Shown: positions 24,851 to 36,959, counted from the stretch's first letter. The stretch is DNA of 64,000 nt from Paragonimus westermani (GCA_008508345.1 QNGE01000952.1:62001-126000), one strand, 5' to 3'. Notes: a model not told the origin generated them from the letters alone. Program-made: numbers and translations.

Positions 24851-26104
24851 CGGGTTTTTGCAACAAGCGTATGGAGTTCAACAAAGGCAAACTGACTTTG
24901 GTTTGAATGACCTTCACAGGAAACTGTATGCACCAGAGTAGCGAAAGTAACAGGAAATGTTATATGGGGACTTTGGGTTACTGACTCTACTCATCTCGGC
25001 ATATCTCATTTCAAACCGTTTGATCTAAGTGATGCCCAATGCCGTAATCTGCACAGGACGTTCACACATTGACACCCTCGTCCACATCCGAACACGGATA
25101 AGTGGCTATGGTCGCCATCTACACACTCAGCCAGTTGAGTTGTTCCCACTACGACGTGATTGGGACACAAACACGCATACCTTGTTTGGGCCTGAATCGG
25201 AACAGCAGAACACAAGTGTACAGGAGAGGATACGATCCCGGTGTTGGCTACTGCATCGAGCTCACACAGCAGCTCTAACAATAAAAACTAATCTGTTCCT
25301 TTAAGCTTTTCACAATCATTATGAAATGACACCAACGTTTCTCTTAAACCCAAGAGTTCATTAGGAGTCAAAGGCGTTTTGCCGAACAGTCCGTTCTCCG
25401 TTATTTATCATGGGCCAGTTTAACATTTTATACCATCATGGTTGTCAGGCGAACAAAATCAAGAGCAATTAACGTTACTCAGAAACACAAACCAGAAGAC
25501 AAAAAGTGTCTGTTGATTTCATTTCTTACAGTCTCGTCAGCCACGAACTTGCATTCTATAACGTCCGACAAAGGGAATGAATCGTATTGAGTCAAAACAA
25601 CAAACAGAACCAAAGAACCAATTCATAATATCATAATCAATTAAGACCATGACAGGTTCAGGGCTGAAGTCACAATTAAGTTGAAAAATACAATAATTGT
25701 TCAGAATTGGTCTGACCGTCTTCATGGGAGGCAGTGGTGTCGATTTTGTGGGGACTAGTATCTGAAAAGAGATAGCGTAATGCATTCTTTTGATTGCCGC
25801 ATTTAGTTTCCGGCAGTTCTGCTTGAATGTCACAGCATCTGCTAAGACAGCTTAGTAAAGACATACTTTTCTGATGCAGCTTATGTGTTTAATAGAGGAG
25901 AAGTGCTTTTGTCATGGTACTTGATGAAGCTCAACGAGTATCCAGTCTCCCGTAGTGTATTACCAGAAGTTCTAGCCTCTGATACAGAGCTTCGGGTGAG
26001 TAACTGTGCCTGACCGGCAATTCTAACTTAATACGGTTCTTTCAGTTTGTTGAGTATTACAGAATGCGTGTCTGTGGCTAAGAAACGTGTAAGAAATGAT
26101 GTGG
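24851..26104. other. No gene recognised
   Basis: Sequence between two oppositely oriented SINE copies. No domain was recognised. The frames at 25,006-25,304 on the two strands are mutual shadows. Confidence 0.4.
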
Positions 26105-26470
26105 TTATTTTCACACAAATTGAACACCCACATTTAATCGTGATTATCGCATTCCCACAAATTTAGCAGTCAGTCCCTTTCGATGAGGAACACCAAACTC
26201 AAGTCTCGCTCACTTTAGAGTGCGTTCGTAGTCCATATCCCTGTCACGGCTTGGGTTAGAGCTTCGGCCACGTTTTCATGTGACAACCATGTTGACCACA
26301 GCGGAATTCACCTTACACCAAGCACCACCGACGAGCTCTTACAAAAACGAGACTCGAGTTCAGTGTTTCTTTTCGAAAAAAGCTGTCTAGGAAGTCTATG
26401 GGTATGCAACAGCTGCTACCAGCTATGAGTGATTTTCAATCTATATGAAAAATCATAATCATCTACTACT
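26105..26470. repeat. Hammerhead SINE-like repeat, fold-back (copy 3)
   Basis: The left arm (26,130-26,310) is minus: tail, hammerhead, tRNA-like head. The right arm (26,345-26,470) is plus: the end of the hammerhead (GACTCGAGTTCAGTG), then TTCTTTTCGAAAAAAGC and the tail. The left arm is the reverse complement of copy 2 at 24,500-24,680, about 90% or better by eye, including a shared mutated ribozyme. The right arm is more diverged. Confidence 0.75.
26191..26234 (-). ncRNA. SINE hammerhead ribozyme, degenerate copy
   Basis: In the minus sense it keeps the compact stem-loop II (ACTCTAAAGTGAGC) and stem III-like CTTGAGT, but core 1 and GAAA are mutated (CGAACGC and GAGA). It is nearly identical to the motif at 24,565-24,609. 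Confidence 0.45.
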
Positions 26471-27004
26471 TATCGATAATGTTATTTGTTAGCGAGTACG
26501 CAAGTTATCACGTTCAACAGTTCCCCCTAAAAAGGTGGTGCTGTAACCATTTCTAAAGTTATAACCTAAAGTTAGCCAGTCACTTCGATTTCCGCTTTAC
26601 TGCTTGTTGTGTCGTCTTATGCGACCGCTGTCGGTCTGCTTTGTCTGCGGACAGGGGTTGAACTCATAGTCTGTTTCTGTGATGATGATGGAATCCCACG
26701 GTGAATCGGACCGGACTGGCTGCAAAAAACCTGCGGTTTAACGGATAATACACTAGAAGACCGATTAACCCGACAAGTCTGGTGAATCGTTGGTTCATTT
26801 TTTGCGAACACCAACTACAGAAGTTCAGGCTGCTAAAAACAGGCCGTATCATATTAGATGGAGATCATATTCAGAAGGTTGAACAATTTTCATCGCTTTA
26901 ATTTTTTTAACCGGTCGAGTGCTTGCAATTTTATGGGTATTGAGGTCTAAGGTCACACGCTGTATATGTTGATTTCTCCGTTAACTTTCCCACAGATTAA
27001 GATT
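26471..27004. other. No gene recognised
   Basis: Directly upstream of a PLE fragment. No RT motifs of that element could be found here, so it is probably 5'-truncated. Confidence 0.4.
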
Positions 27005-27042
27005 TTGGTTGGACCGGTCTGCCGTCCTGATTTTTGGCTTGA

Positions 27043-27789
27043 GGTCAATATCTGCAGTTTTCAGGTTTTGCTCCTATTGCATACAAACGGGGTTTAGTCA
27101 AGACACTGTTTCAGAGAGCCAAACGTATTTGTACTCCGGACACTCTGAGGACAGAACAGGAGTTGTTGAGGCGAACTTTAATAACAAATGGATACCCCGA
27201 CAAATTCATTGATGCACATAATACGGTGAAGAAGAGCACTGAGCCTGTACTGACGGCTCAAAAGAAGGATGTTTGCCTATTCTTGCCATTCAAGGGTGAT
27301 CATCTATCCAACGACATAAAGCACAAATTAAAATCTGCCCTAGCTCGAACGTATGCGGCTGCGCAGTTGCGCTTATTTCATACCACTAGTGGACCAGTTC
27401 TCCGAAAACGCAAAAGTAGTTTGTCAAACTGTTCTGTCTCCCATGTTGTGTACCAGTTCACTTGCAGTTGCAGTGACGTTTACATAGGCAGAACAGACCG
27501 ACAACTATCACAGCGAGTCGCGGAACACATCCCGAAGTGGTTGAAACATCAGATGACGCACCAGTCCCAAATTGACGCATTGACTACTCGAAATCCAACG
27601 TCATCGATTGCAAAACATCTCATGACAACAGGTCATCAAGTTGACCCGGTTAACTCATTCAAGATACTGTTGCGCAACCGAAATCCGAAGTTACTAGCCT
27701 TTTGCGAAGCGATTCTCATTCGAACTTACCAACCGACGTTATGTGCACAGAAGTGGTTGAAACAACCGGTCGGGTTGCCATGGTCATGA
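27043..27789 (+). CDS. PLE GIY-YIG endonuclease, C-terminal ORF (partial)
   Basis: The open frame of about 248 codons runs from just after TGA at 27,040 to TGA at 27,787. It has no natural start, because the RT part is lost upstream. Landmarks: AYKRGLVKTLFQRAKRICTP, the FKGDHLSNDIKHKL linker, TYAAAQLRLFHTT, then the nuclease core VVYQFTCSCSDVYIGRTDRQ (the GIY strand is V-V-Y; YIGRT is exact), RVAEHIPKWLK, SSIAKHLMTTGHQV, NSFKILLRNRNPKLLAFCEA and the end QKWLKQPVGLPWS. In the family this nuclease nicks target DNA for retrotransposition. No stops fall inside, so this is the youngest-looking transposon protein in the window. It cannot act alone without the RT. Confidence 0.88.
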   Translation, partial: GQYLQFSGFAPIAYKRGLVKTLFQRAKRICTPDTLRTEQELLRRTLITNGYPDKFIDAHNTVKKSTEPVLTAQKKDVCLFLPFKGDHLSNDIKHKLKSALARTYAAAQLRLFHTTSGPVLRKRKSSLSNCSVSHVVYQFTCSCSDVYIGRTDRQLSQRVAEHIPKWLKHQMTHQSQIDALTTRNPTSSIAKHLMTTGHQVDPVNSFKILLRNRNPKLLAFCEAILIRTYQPTLCAQKWLKQPVGLPWS

Positions 27790-27875
27790 TTACATAATAA
27801 CTGGTGTGCTTGTATGTGTGTCTAGTCCCTGTGTGTCGTTAAATATTTGTTGTATATAACTGGCATGTTTTACGT

Positions 27876-27916
27876 TTGCGACTGATGAGAGTAAATGAAA
27901 TGTTAACATATCGCAA
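27876..27916 (+). ncRNA. PLE type I hammerhead ribozyme
   Basis: Stem I is TTGCGA (27,876-27,881) and TCGCAA (27,911-27,916), six perfect pairs. Core CTGATGA is at 27,882-27,888, the minimal stem-loop II GAGTAAAT at 27,889-27,896, and GAA at 27,897-27,899. Stem III is ATG-TTAA-CAT (27,900-27,909), and the cleavage residue A is at 27,910 after U. All core residues are conserved. Stem II is unusually small, closed only by a G-T pair (G-C in the sister copy). PLE-associated hammerheads with short stem III are known in eukaryotes. Whether it cleaves is untested. Confidence 0.7.
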
Positions 27917-27990
27917 TATATGTCTTCTTTCTGCTCTGATGAAGTGGTTAAAGGGAACTCAGTGTTTCAAACAGTAAGACTGTCTGGTTT

Positions 27991-30595
27991 TCCGGGTGCT
28001 TGCAGATTATTCGTTATTGACGGCCGTTTTGCGTATCACAATTATGCGTCTAACTCTAACGAGATCTACATCACTCTGTTGAATGCCTGTATCTAGTCGA
28101 ACTTCTGAACGACTGTGATCGTTTCGCCATGCACTCTCTATTCTATTCACACCATCAACTGCACGAGAAATGTAACGAGACGAGACAAGAATACGAATCA
28201 TTCGTTGCACAGGCCTTGATGCGTCACTGCTCATCTGTCTCACACTTCCTATTCGTAATAAACACTGAACAATTAGTGACCACAACATACATACATATGT
28301 TTTCATCACCGCATGCTAACACAGTTGTGTTCTCCGAATTACTGATGAATGTTGTGTACAGTTCCTTTATTGACTAACCGAAAATCTTTTCACCCAAGGT
28401 GAAGGAAGTAATTTACTTTCGTCTGTCTGTTTGTTGCTGTTGTGGTCTCCACTACATTGTTGTTCGAATTAAAAACAGTGGATAAAATGAACAACACTGC
28501 TTCACATGGTTAGGTGAACACTGAGCGATTTAATAGGAAATCATACCTTTCTCATGGCCGTGTATGTTAGATTACCTTATAAGGATTAGCAATGTTACTA
28601 CAAATTAATTCAGTGCAAACTTTCATCATGTCGACTTAATGAAGGAAACGAAAGCGTAGATGTGAAAAACACAGATGAAAGCTGTGAGACATTGGGGAAG
28701 CGCCATTGATTAGTTAAGTTGACTTGCATTGTGCCACCGTTTAGAACCCATGCTCATTCCAACAAGATTCAGCAGGAAACTTGTACTGAGGCACTAGCTA
28801 ACTGTACCTACCAGATAAAAGTAGACACGATTATTTTAAGTGGCTATGACTTGTCATAAAACAGTGCGTTATTGGGTGAGAAATCTAACCCGAAGTTTTG
28901 GCTACTTACCAAATTGTTTCGATGGTTTCAATTAAAACGCACGGAACTCCCATTTTGAGCCAACCATCCAAGCAAGTCGCCCTTATTTCCAAGAAGACAA
29001 TAGATTTATTGTAAAAGTCCAATGGACAGCCACAAAATGGATTACGACACCAGGCTTTCTACTCTACTTAGATGAGTGATACAACCTGGGACAGTTCCTA
29101 ATGCACCGTCATGTCAGAAGAGACCCGAAGTTCATACCCAGTATACCCCACTAGTCTCAACACTCCTTGAGAGATACACCTACGTTCAGCAATAATAATC
29201 AGCTCAGAGATAACCTGCTAATGTCACAGCATAAATAAATCCAAATGACATACAGGGTCTATATTTTTACGTCCATGTGCACCGAATATGAAACTACTTG
29301 CCAGTAATTATCGTTACTGCCTTGTCAGTAGTTGTATTCTGACTCGGACTTGACGTACATTTTTCGGACACCAAGACAAGCTGGAAGATAACTTGGTTGT
29401 TAGAATTTTCGCGGCAGAGTGAAAAAATTTCGGCACCTAATTGATGATTGTAGCGAGCGGCTGTCTCGTGTCTGCTGCAGTGCACCTGTCATATGTTCAA
29501 AGGACAGTGATTGGATTTCCATTACACTCACTGTCCTCTAACTTTCCTTTTCAAAACCTTTCTGCTGCTGACCTTCAACAACGAAACCCCAGTGCCAATT
29601 TCATTTCATTCCTAACCAACCGAAGCACGTACAGCTTTTCATAAACATCTTCATCCTTTCCATTGTAAGCTTCTATAAATCCTATGCACCATCTAAGATG
29701 TGGTCTAACCACCCAGGGACCAATTACGATCATCTGCCGTGTGTTGTAATTGTATTGAGCGTTGCCGCTGAACCATACTCTACAGTCGGGAACATAGTAT
29801 ATGCATTATGATCAACTCTGCGGTACCATGTAATGCAATCTGGACCGACTGCTCTACTCTCTTCACTACTGACTACGTTTTTTGTTGCCGCTGTTGTGAT
29901 TCGCTAAATTCTATTCAACCTCAAATGCTCGATTCGAGAGTGAATCGATATCTTGTATTCCCATTGCACCGTGGAAAAAATTTGCTCAATGTTGGGCACT
30001 TGATAAATGTCTTATTTGTAGTCAATCGTAGGAGTGCTGCTACAACTTCCGGATCTTGACGTGCAGAAGCGAACATTGGTTTTCAACTGGATGTGAACAG
30101 GTACACACAGCATGGTTGTACTATTTTCGAAGTTAATGTAGAGCAACGGACGCGGATTTGGGTTCTTTACTGTGGTTTGTATTTGATGGGGTCATTTGTG
30201 GAACTACCCCTCACTTGTTTATGCCTCTTCACCTCCGCTTTTTCAAGATCTTTCAGAGAAATTCCATAATTGTGGTGGGGACAACATTGACAGGTGATAT
30301 GATAGGTATTACTGTTCCAAGGTGTACATTCTAGACTGTGGTGCGTCATTAGGCCACCACTTCCAGTCTGGTGATTTATGCTTTACGCAGACATCTTATT
30401 CTGTTTGTTGACCTTATAAATGAACTGTTGGCCGAAACAGCAGTGGAACTACCCAGAAAACCTACGTCAATAAGGCGGTTTCATGCCTGGATCTCTATAA
30501 GCAGCCATCTCTGTGTGGTTGAACTAGTAGGCAAGATTCGAACAATGTGAGTTTGTGAAGGTGGTCTGTCTGCTATTGATGCCAGTACAACCATT
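27991..30595. other. No gene recognised
   Basis: No domain, ribozyme or repeat family could be named here on either strand. Confidence 0.4.
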
Positions 30596-31982
30596 GACTG
30601 TAGTTTCGATTAGACTCAATTTCTTCTTACTGCCAGCTCGCCGTTTTTGTGTATAATGGCTGTCGCACAGGCAGAACCGGACATACTGTTAACGCACTGT
30701 GGTACAAATCTACTCGACTCACCACTTATCCAAACCCCAACACAACAGAAGATCTGACAAACGGCCAATCCAAATATCGCGTTAGAGATACAACATCAGG
30801 ATTGGACGAACGGTCTCACTTTTGTGCCTTCTGTTATTCGTCAATTCATCTGTTCCGTGGTCCACTAATTAACATACAGTTTATAACTTTGCATGTGCTA
30901 ATACGATCAGCCAATGACAGACTATGATTTCTTTAATACTGTTGTACATCCATAAATTCGACGTCTCAATTCATGAATAACATCTGCCCACTGTCACCAG
31001 TATCAGGTCTTCTCCTTATTACTTGCGTGGGAGGTTTCAATTCAAGTTCGATTCCTAGGGCTATTCGAAGTCCCTTATTCCGAGTATCACATGCACACTT
31101 ACAGAGGGTTGGGATCAGCATTAGCCAGTGTGGTTTAGATATGCAATGTACCTTCTATAACAATCAACTGGACTACAATGAACTCCTTTTGCAACTTTGT
31201 GACAGTAATATTGCTTCTCTTCGGACTGTTTAATCCTGGTCTGCCGACTTCTGCCGCTTTACGGCTATTGCATGCAAGCCCACAGGTCCACGTGGATTAT
31301 TTGTTCGGACACCGTCTAAGCATGTGTATATGCCAAATTCACCCTCATCTTCTGTGAAACATATCCTGTTCAAAAATATAACTAGCTTGGCTGAGCCAAA
31401 CCATGTTGGACGCTTTTCAGAGTGTGTTAAATCGGATCTAACAACTTCTGGTAAAAATTACCTGGGGGATAGTTTACGCACGTTCGACGGTTAATAACAC
31501 TACATCAGGTATTGCTTATCACTAGGTTATGAACCTCTTGTTTTTGGTACACTATCTTGAACTTCTCGATGTTATGCAGAATATTTCGTTCGGATTGGAA
31601 GACCACATTCAACAAGCGTTTAAAAGTGGTTCAGGAGACCAGGTGAACACGAGGCGCCATCAATACGGAATGAGGCATGAGTTCTTCCATGCTCGTTATT
31701 GTCATAATCGTTAGGAAGACAGCTAAAAGTGGCAAATCTCAAGCTTACTCACAACACTTGGAACAGCTGTCCAGTCATCTACCGGAAGCATTATTGGAAT
31801 CTTTAAGCAACCCCAGCTCTACCCCCTCATTCATCAAACCTGATGGCCTACCGAAGACATGCCACCGAGAAACGGAAATACATCCGGCCCTATTGAACTC
31901 CTTTGGGTTCTCGCGGAAAATTGAGCTGAATAATAATAATCAGAAAACAAACGGTACGGACACAGATGCTTTGTGCGTATGA
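30596..31982 (+). other. Cluster of candidate coding segments, unidentified
   Basis: Several long plus-strand frames follow one another. After a 3'-splice-like TTCTTCTTACTGCCAG (ending about 30,635), a frame to 30,927 has Cys, Trp and Cys spaced as in an immunoglobulin fold (GCRTGR, then LWYK, then HFCAFC). From 30,944 to 31,494 one frame stays open except for a single TAA at 31,231. A short piece at 31,580-31,642 (NISFGLEDHIQQAF) has a GCAG acceptor and a CAG-GTGAAC donor. The frame to 31,982 is rich in Ser, Asn and Pro and ends TDTDALCV. No family was recognised and the junction phases do not all agree. It may be a decayed gene, a fast-evolving gene or chance. Confidence 0.2.
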
Positions 31983-33525
31983 TAAATTTCCGGTGACCAG
32001 TGCTTGGAGTATAATTGTACTAGGTTTAGGAATCTCTGACTATCGTGGAAGCCATTTGCTTTCAACATTCTGCTACACGCTTGTCACATGTTTGTGTTGT
32101 AGATCAAACTTAATACAAGGAAAACAAGTTTAAAAAAGTGGATACGGTTTTCTTGTAGTGTTCGCTACACAGAAGGCGTTCGTAGGCTTCATTAGACTAT
32201 AATATATTGTGCCCACATGTGAGCTGTGCGGTTATCTTTAAATTTTGAGATAGGCTTTTGCTTCAGAGCCGGTCCTTAGTATCCTCTATCCAGGGAACCA
32301 TTACTGAAGAGTTATATAAGTGACTTCAAATTAACTTACTGTTGGCCAGATTAGTGATTCCTAGATCCAAGCTGGTGTATCGTAACTAATTAGCACCTCA
32401 ACGGAAGAGAGCCACAGAGTTGTCACATCTTTCCATTGCACTTTTTCTGCTGCGAACGATCTTGCAACGATTAGTGATCCAATTCGGACCAAGGTATGCC
32501 TGTATTTGATTGTAAATGTTTCCAAAACATTTCGTGTGTCTAAAACATCTTAATTATAATGATGAAGCTCTTTAGCTTGACATCCTGATAGACAGATTCT
32601 TTGGATCAATTAAGTTAACAGTCTCAACCAATTGGTAAGTTTAGTTGGTCATGATCCGATTACGTGTGCTTGGTTATTCTGTGAGCTACAGTTTGGTGGA
32701 CAGTGTACAACCTGGTATCAGTTTTGAAAATGTTTTTTCTTATTGGTAGATTCGGTAGAGCGCTTTTGGCTTACAGGTAGGGTGGGCCACTTAAATAGCA
32801 ATACCGTCGGATATCAGGAAGCACCATAGTCACTGTCTCCCCGGTTTAAATATCCACTCCGTCCAATGTGCACGATCACTCTTCTGAATTTTCGTCTCCT
32901 CTACCACGGTTTCAGACTAATTTTGTTTATGCTGGTTACCTGTGGCTTAGTTAACATGTTTGTTACGCGTCAGAGCACCTGCCTCAGTAAACAGTTCAAA
33001 ATGCAATGTAAGACGTTCGGGACTTCTGTTACCTCACTTATGCCAAACGACCTGAAGACACTCTGTGGAGGGCTGTGGGACTGAAAAAGCTAATTCCTTT
33101 GCATAATGTCTAATTGTGAGTCTCAGAAATTGAAGTGAACCTGACAAACAAAAGCATTGGTGCTAAGTGAAGTTTTATTTTAAAGGTGAAACAGTCATTC
33201 TTCACTATGATTCCTCAGTGGGGCAACCTACTGAAAACCAGAAGAAAAGCTCAACATGTGCGTGAATTCTATTTATTGTTGTACTCATTTTGGCGTAGAG
33301 TTTATCAGACCGGGCGTCAGATCTCTAAGTCACTGGCACTTCACGCACTAGTAAAGTTTTTGATGAACTCAACTTCATATACTACAATGCTGTTCGTTCT
33401 GTAATCTGGTTCCTCCTGTGGATCTCACAGTAATGTCCATTTCCAAACTCCTGATACTGATGTCACTCAACTGTCTCGAAGGCAACTGGACTTGTGTGTC
33501 CTCCGGCCAACTAACACCTTAAGAT
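31983..33525. other. No gene recognised
   Basis: Frames at 32,866-33,084 and 33,186-33,404 (72 codons each) have no recognisable domain. The right end may include the 5' flank of the PLE that follows. Confidence 0.4.
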
Positions 33526-34339
33526 TTGCTTGATCACCAGAACACTATATTCAACCAGCGAGGAGGACGTAAACGTATTTGGCAGAACTTTGATCGAATG
33601 CGGGGGAAAACAGCCCGGTCCATATCCTTACCACTTTCCCCGGTTCGCAAGGAAGAACAGACTGAAGGTAACCAACAACAGTCTCAGACGTATTGCGAAT
33701 GCCAACACTGAAGCTGCTTGAATGCGACTGGCTGGTTTGCGTCAGACACATTGTCGGCTTCTATACGTCGTCAAAACTTGACGCTGTTGTCGTATCATTT
33801 TTGTACTAGTCGCTGGAGCAATTATCGTACATACAAAGAGGACTTATATCGATCGGTTGAGGAAGTCACCTTCGAAGCACGGTGAAGAACAAACTCCGCT
33901 AGATCCGAAAAGTACATGGTGAACTGTTCTTCAGTACATGTGAATTAATTTCAGCTAGAAGCGTTAGCTTTAGGTCTTGATTACAAGATAAGATCACATA
34001 AACGTGATGGTTTTGTTTTGGAGCCCAGGCTGAGAATCTTATTGCCCAATTATCTGGACTTCAACCGACTAGTGCTAGCAACCCAGGTCGGTTAAGGATT
34101 AGGTTCACCGATGTAGCCTATGGGTTTTTCACAACTCTGATTAATAACCGTTGGGCTATCACGAGACAACACACCTGCAGTCGTTAAGACAACTTAAGTC
34201 AGAAAACATAGGTATACTCAAGCCTGGCAGGGGCTCTTTTTAGACAAAGGTACGTACGCACAGATGTTATCAATATTTCGACGAATAGAGAGAGTGGACA
34301 ATGTTACCGAAATAGAGGACCGCGTGTGACGACACCTTC

Positions 34340-34995
34340 GGCTGCTTTTGCAGTTGCGGATCATTGAAGAAGCAACGTATAAATCTCTTAAGCCGTGTGG
34401 ATCGTCAACACCTCAACTTTACGACTCACCGAAGACACACAAGTCTGGTATGCAGCTTAGGCCAATTTTGGTAATGGCAAACACCCCTTACCGTAAATTG
34501 GCACGCTGGCTAGTCTCTATTCTAACCCCAGTGAAACAAAAGTTTCAGAAATACTCCGTTAAGGATTCTTTCGAATTGATCAGTGACCTGGATAGAACCT
34601 ATCTTGCTAACAAACTGATGTGCACTATAGACGTTAAGTCACTGTTCACAAATGTTCCGCTTCATGAAACGATTGACTAGATCTGTGAACTCGTTGAAAT
34701 AAGTGGCATTTCATTACTGCTTCCTACCGACATTTGAAGGAATCTTTGCTACTCTGTACTGAGAATGTCAGTTTTCGTTTTCTCAAACGGTCCTACCATC
34801 ACATAAACAGAGTAGCTCTGGTAAGTCTATTAGGTACCAACTTAGCAGACTATTTCACGCTGAAAATTGAGCAACAGCTAACTGCGGAGACAGGAATCTT
34901 GTCATATTACAGAAGTTTCGCCGACGACACATTAACCTCCGGTCTGTTCAAACACGTGATAGATAATCTGGTGCAACGTCTAAACAGTTGACATC
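34340..34995 (+). pseudogene. PLE reverse transcriptase domain, broken
   Basis: PLE RT signatures are unmistakable: PQLYDSPKTHKSGMQLRPIL (family hallmark LYGLPKIHK), then CTIDVKSLFTNVPLHETI with the catalytic Asp at 34,630-34,632 and the SLFTNVPL box. After a TAG at 34,678 and a frameshift come YFTLKIEQQL and the catalytic box SFADDTL with both Asp residues at 34,923-34,928. The usual R-Y-V before the DD is changed to R-S-F-A. These enzymes prime on nicked target DNA and are related to telomerase. Confidence 0.88.
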
Positions 34996-35894
34996 CCAAT
35001 CTGAAGGCTACTTATGAATTTGAAGTCAACAACTGCCTGCCGTTTCTAGATATCCTCATGATTTGTAGGGAAGACGGCTCGGTCAGAAGAAGTGTTTATA
35101 ATAAACTCACGTGGTCAGATCAATACCTAAACTTCAGCAACTCCGCACCGGTCCAACATAGACGAGTAGTAGTGAATACTTTGTTCACAAGAACAAGGCG
35201 AGTCTGTACGCACGACAGCCTTGCGGAAGAACTAGACCTGATTACTCCCATCCTACAATCAAATAGTTACCCCCTGAAGATTCATGAAGAGGTGGTCACT
35301 GTAGAGCAAAAGAGGGTCTACACAGAGCTGTTTTTTAAGGGTGATCATATCATGCATCAAACGGCACAGCGATTGAGAAATTCAATCAGGCGAACGTTCA
35401 GTGCAACTGATCTCCACGTAATCGATCGGACTCAGAAGTTACCAGCGCCTTCAATCAAAGGAGATCAGCCTATGGGTGCCACCTCACAGTGTAATCGCCA
35501 ATTTGTATGTAACTGCTGAGAATGTTACGTTGGCCGAACCGAGAGATGCTTGGTATCCAGAACGAAGGAATATTTACCTAACTGTGTACAGAAGTCCGTG
35601 TCACCTGAGAATGGCAATGTTGCTGAAAGGCGTAAATAGTCAGTTTCCTCAGTCGACAGGCACCTCCTGATTACTGGTCAGGCTATTGATTCATCTTGTG
35701 CATTCAAAATCTGGTTGTGTCATTCTTACGGTTTGCTGAAGCACTGGCAGTCAATCGATGCAAACCAGGTCTCTGTGCTCAGAAACAATTGTTCTTGTTC
35801 CCTAGACTTATTGACCTATCTCAGCCCGCTTATTTATTATCCACCCCTCTGGTTTTTGCCATTACATAAACCCATCTGTGTTATTGTAAATTTG

Positions 35895-35912
35895 GTACTG
35901 ATGTGTCAGTAC
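35895..35912 (+). repeat. Perfect hairpin in PLE 3' flank
   Basis: GTACTGA-TGTG-TCAGTAC, a 7-bp stem with a 4-nt loop. The sister element carries the same hairpin at 40,161-40,178 with a compensated pair, so the structure seems conserved. Confidence 0.6.
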
Positions 35913-35960
35913 AAACGCTTGCATTCAACAGTTTTTCTGTTTTGACTGCTTTGTTCAAAG

Positions 35961-36959
35961 TGTACAGAGGGAGCAACTGTTTCCAAATTACATAGTGTTC
36001 AAATCTGGATTTGTGTTCGCTTTATTTGCTGATTTTTATTCTACCAAATCTAGTCGAAATCTCCAGGGCTGTTTGCTTCTTATTAATGCTGAAATGTTGT
36101 ATGTGTTCCCCCTTATAAACCTAGCAAATGTGGTGCTCGGAGTCCAAACTAATAGCCCTGCCTCTTATTGATTATCTGACCACTAGACGAAGGTAGCATA
36201 TTTAGGTTGCCCGATCAGTCGTAATACTAAGTATCCTTTCACAAGTGTGTCACACAGCTTTGGCGCACTGTGGGTGGAAAATCTGGAGTAAGCAGCCTAT
36301 ATGAGTCTCCATCTAGTAAAGCCAAACCAATATTTCACGATTATCACTGTGTCTAGAATAAGGTTGTCCGTATTATATCACTTATGACAACCGATTTACT
36401 CAGTCCACGTTTGATTAAGGGTGACTGGGCTATCAGTGGACATACCAGTTGGCAATTTTACTCTATCGCTTAGATAAAAGGTTGCACCAAACGCCCTTGA
36501 AGGCATTAATTTGAATTCTTGTTAGGTTTTCTCCTGAATGTTTTCTCCTTTAAAGCCATCCACAAGTTAATGAGGCCTCTTGCGTTTGAACCTGGTGAGG
36601 TTTGTTCACGAAGGGCACCAATAATCTCGTTCATTCAACCTCTAACCTTCTCAGTAGGCTGAAAGACCGGGGCTAGTTCTTGACGAACGCTAACGAGCTT
36701 GGTCGACGTGAACGCCACTGAAAATTCACCAGTTCCAAGGTGATATAAAGGGTAACTTGATAAAAGTTGGGGTTGCGGGTAGTATGATGTAAGAAAAGCC
36801 ATACACACACTGTTACATTCTTATGTGAACCAGACTGTTAGTTTGTGAAGAACACCACGAATGGCAAGATGAAATGTGACTTTGGAGTGGACCAGTCGAC
36901 CAGCCAAGATATCTTCCAAGATACCAAAGATTGCCTAACACCAAACAGCACCAACAAGC
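35961..36959. other. No gene recognised
   Basis: AT-rich sequence downstream of the PLE. Nothing identifiable. Confidence 0.4.

Larger units (their letters stand above)
27005..27990 (+). mobile_element. Penelope-like element, 3' half with intact GIY-YIG frame and ribozyme
   Basis: A 5'-truncated PLE. The left edge keeps the WTG of a conserved TWTGQYL motif before two stops. It then runs through the GIY-YIG ORF, a short 3' flank and a hammerhead at 27,876-27,916. The 3' flank beyond the ribozyme (CTTCTTTCTGCTCTGATGAAG...) is shared with the minus copy at 22,965-23,705 to about 27,990. Confidence 0.88.
33526..35960 (+). mobile_element. Penelope-like element with RT and GIY-YIG, decayed
   Basis: The most complete PLE here. 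In order: a poorly preserved N-terminal block (about 33,530-33,720); LEALALGLDYKIRSHKRDG near 33,957; ENIGILKPGRGSF near 34,205-34,245 (usual LKPDKG motif); the reverse transcriptase at 34,340-34,990; a connector with LPFLDIL and LTWSDQYLNFSNSAPV; the FFKGDHI linker near 35,335; a GIY-YIG core VGRTERC near 35,530; and the tail RFAEALAVN, PGLCAQKQL at 35,725-35,800. Stops and frameshifts break every block. It belongs to a different PLE family from the 23 and 27 kb copies and shares its 3' end with 39.9-40.3 kb. Confidence 0.88.

Noticed and set aside
27938..27970. Second hammerhead core (CTGATGA) downstream of the PLE ribozyme
   Set aside because: No GAAA box or stem I partner at a workable distance. 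The sister copy has TTGATGA here, so the core is not conserved.
23848..28000. CRISPR-like repeats
   Set aside because: Repeated motifs here are diverged, irregularly spaced and in both orientations; they are SINE and PLE copies.
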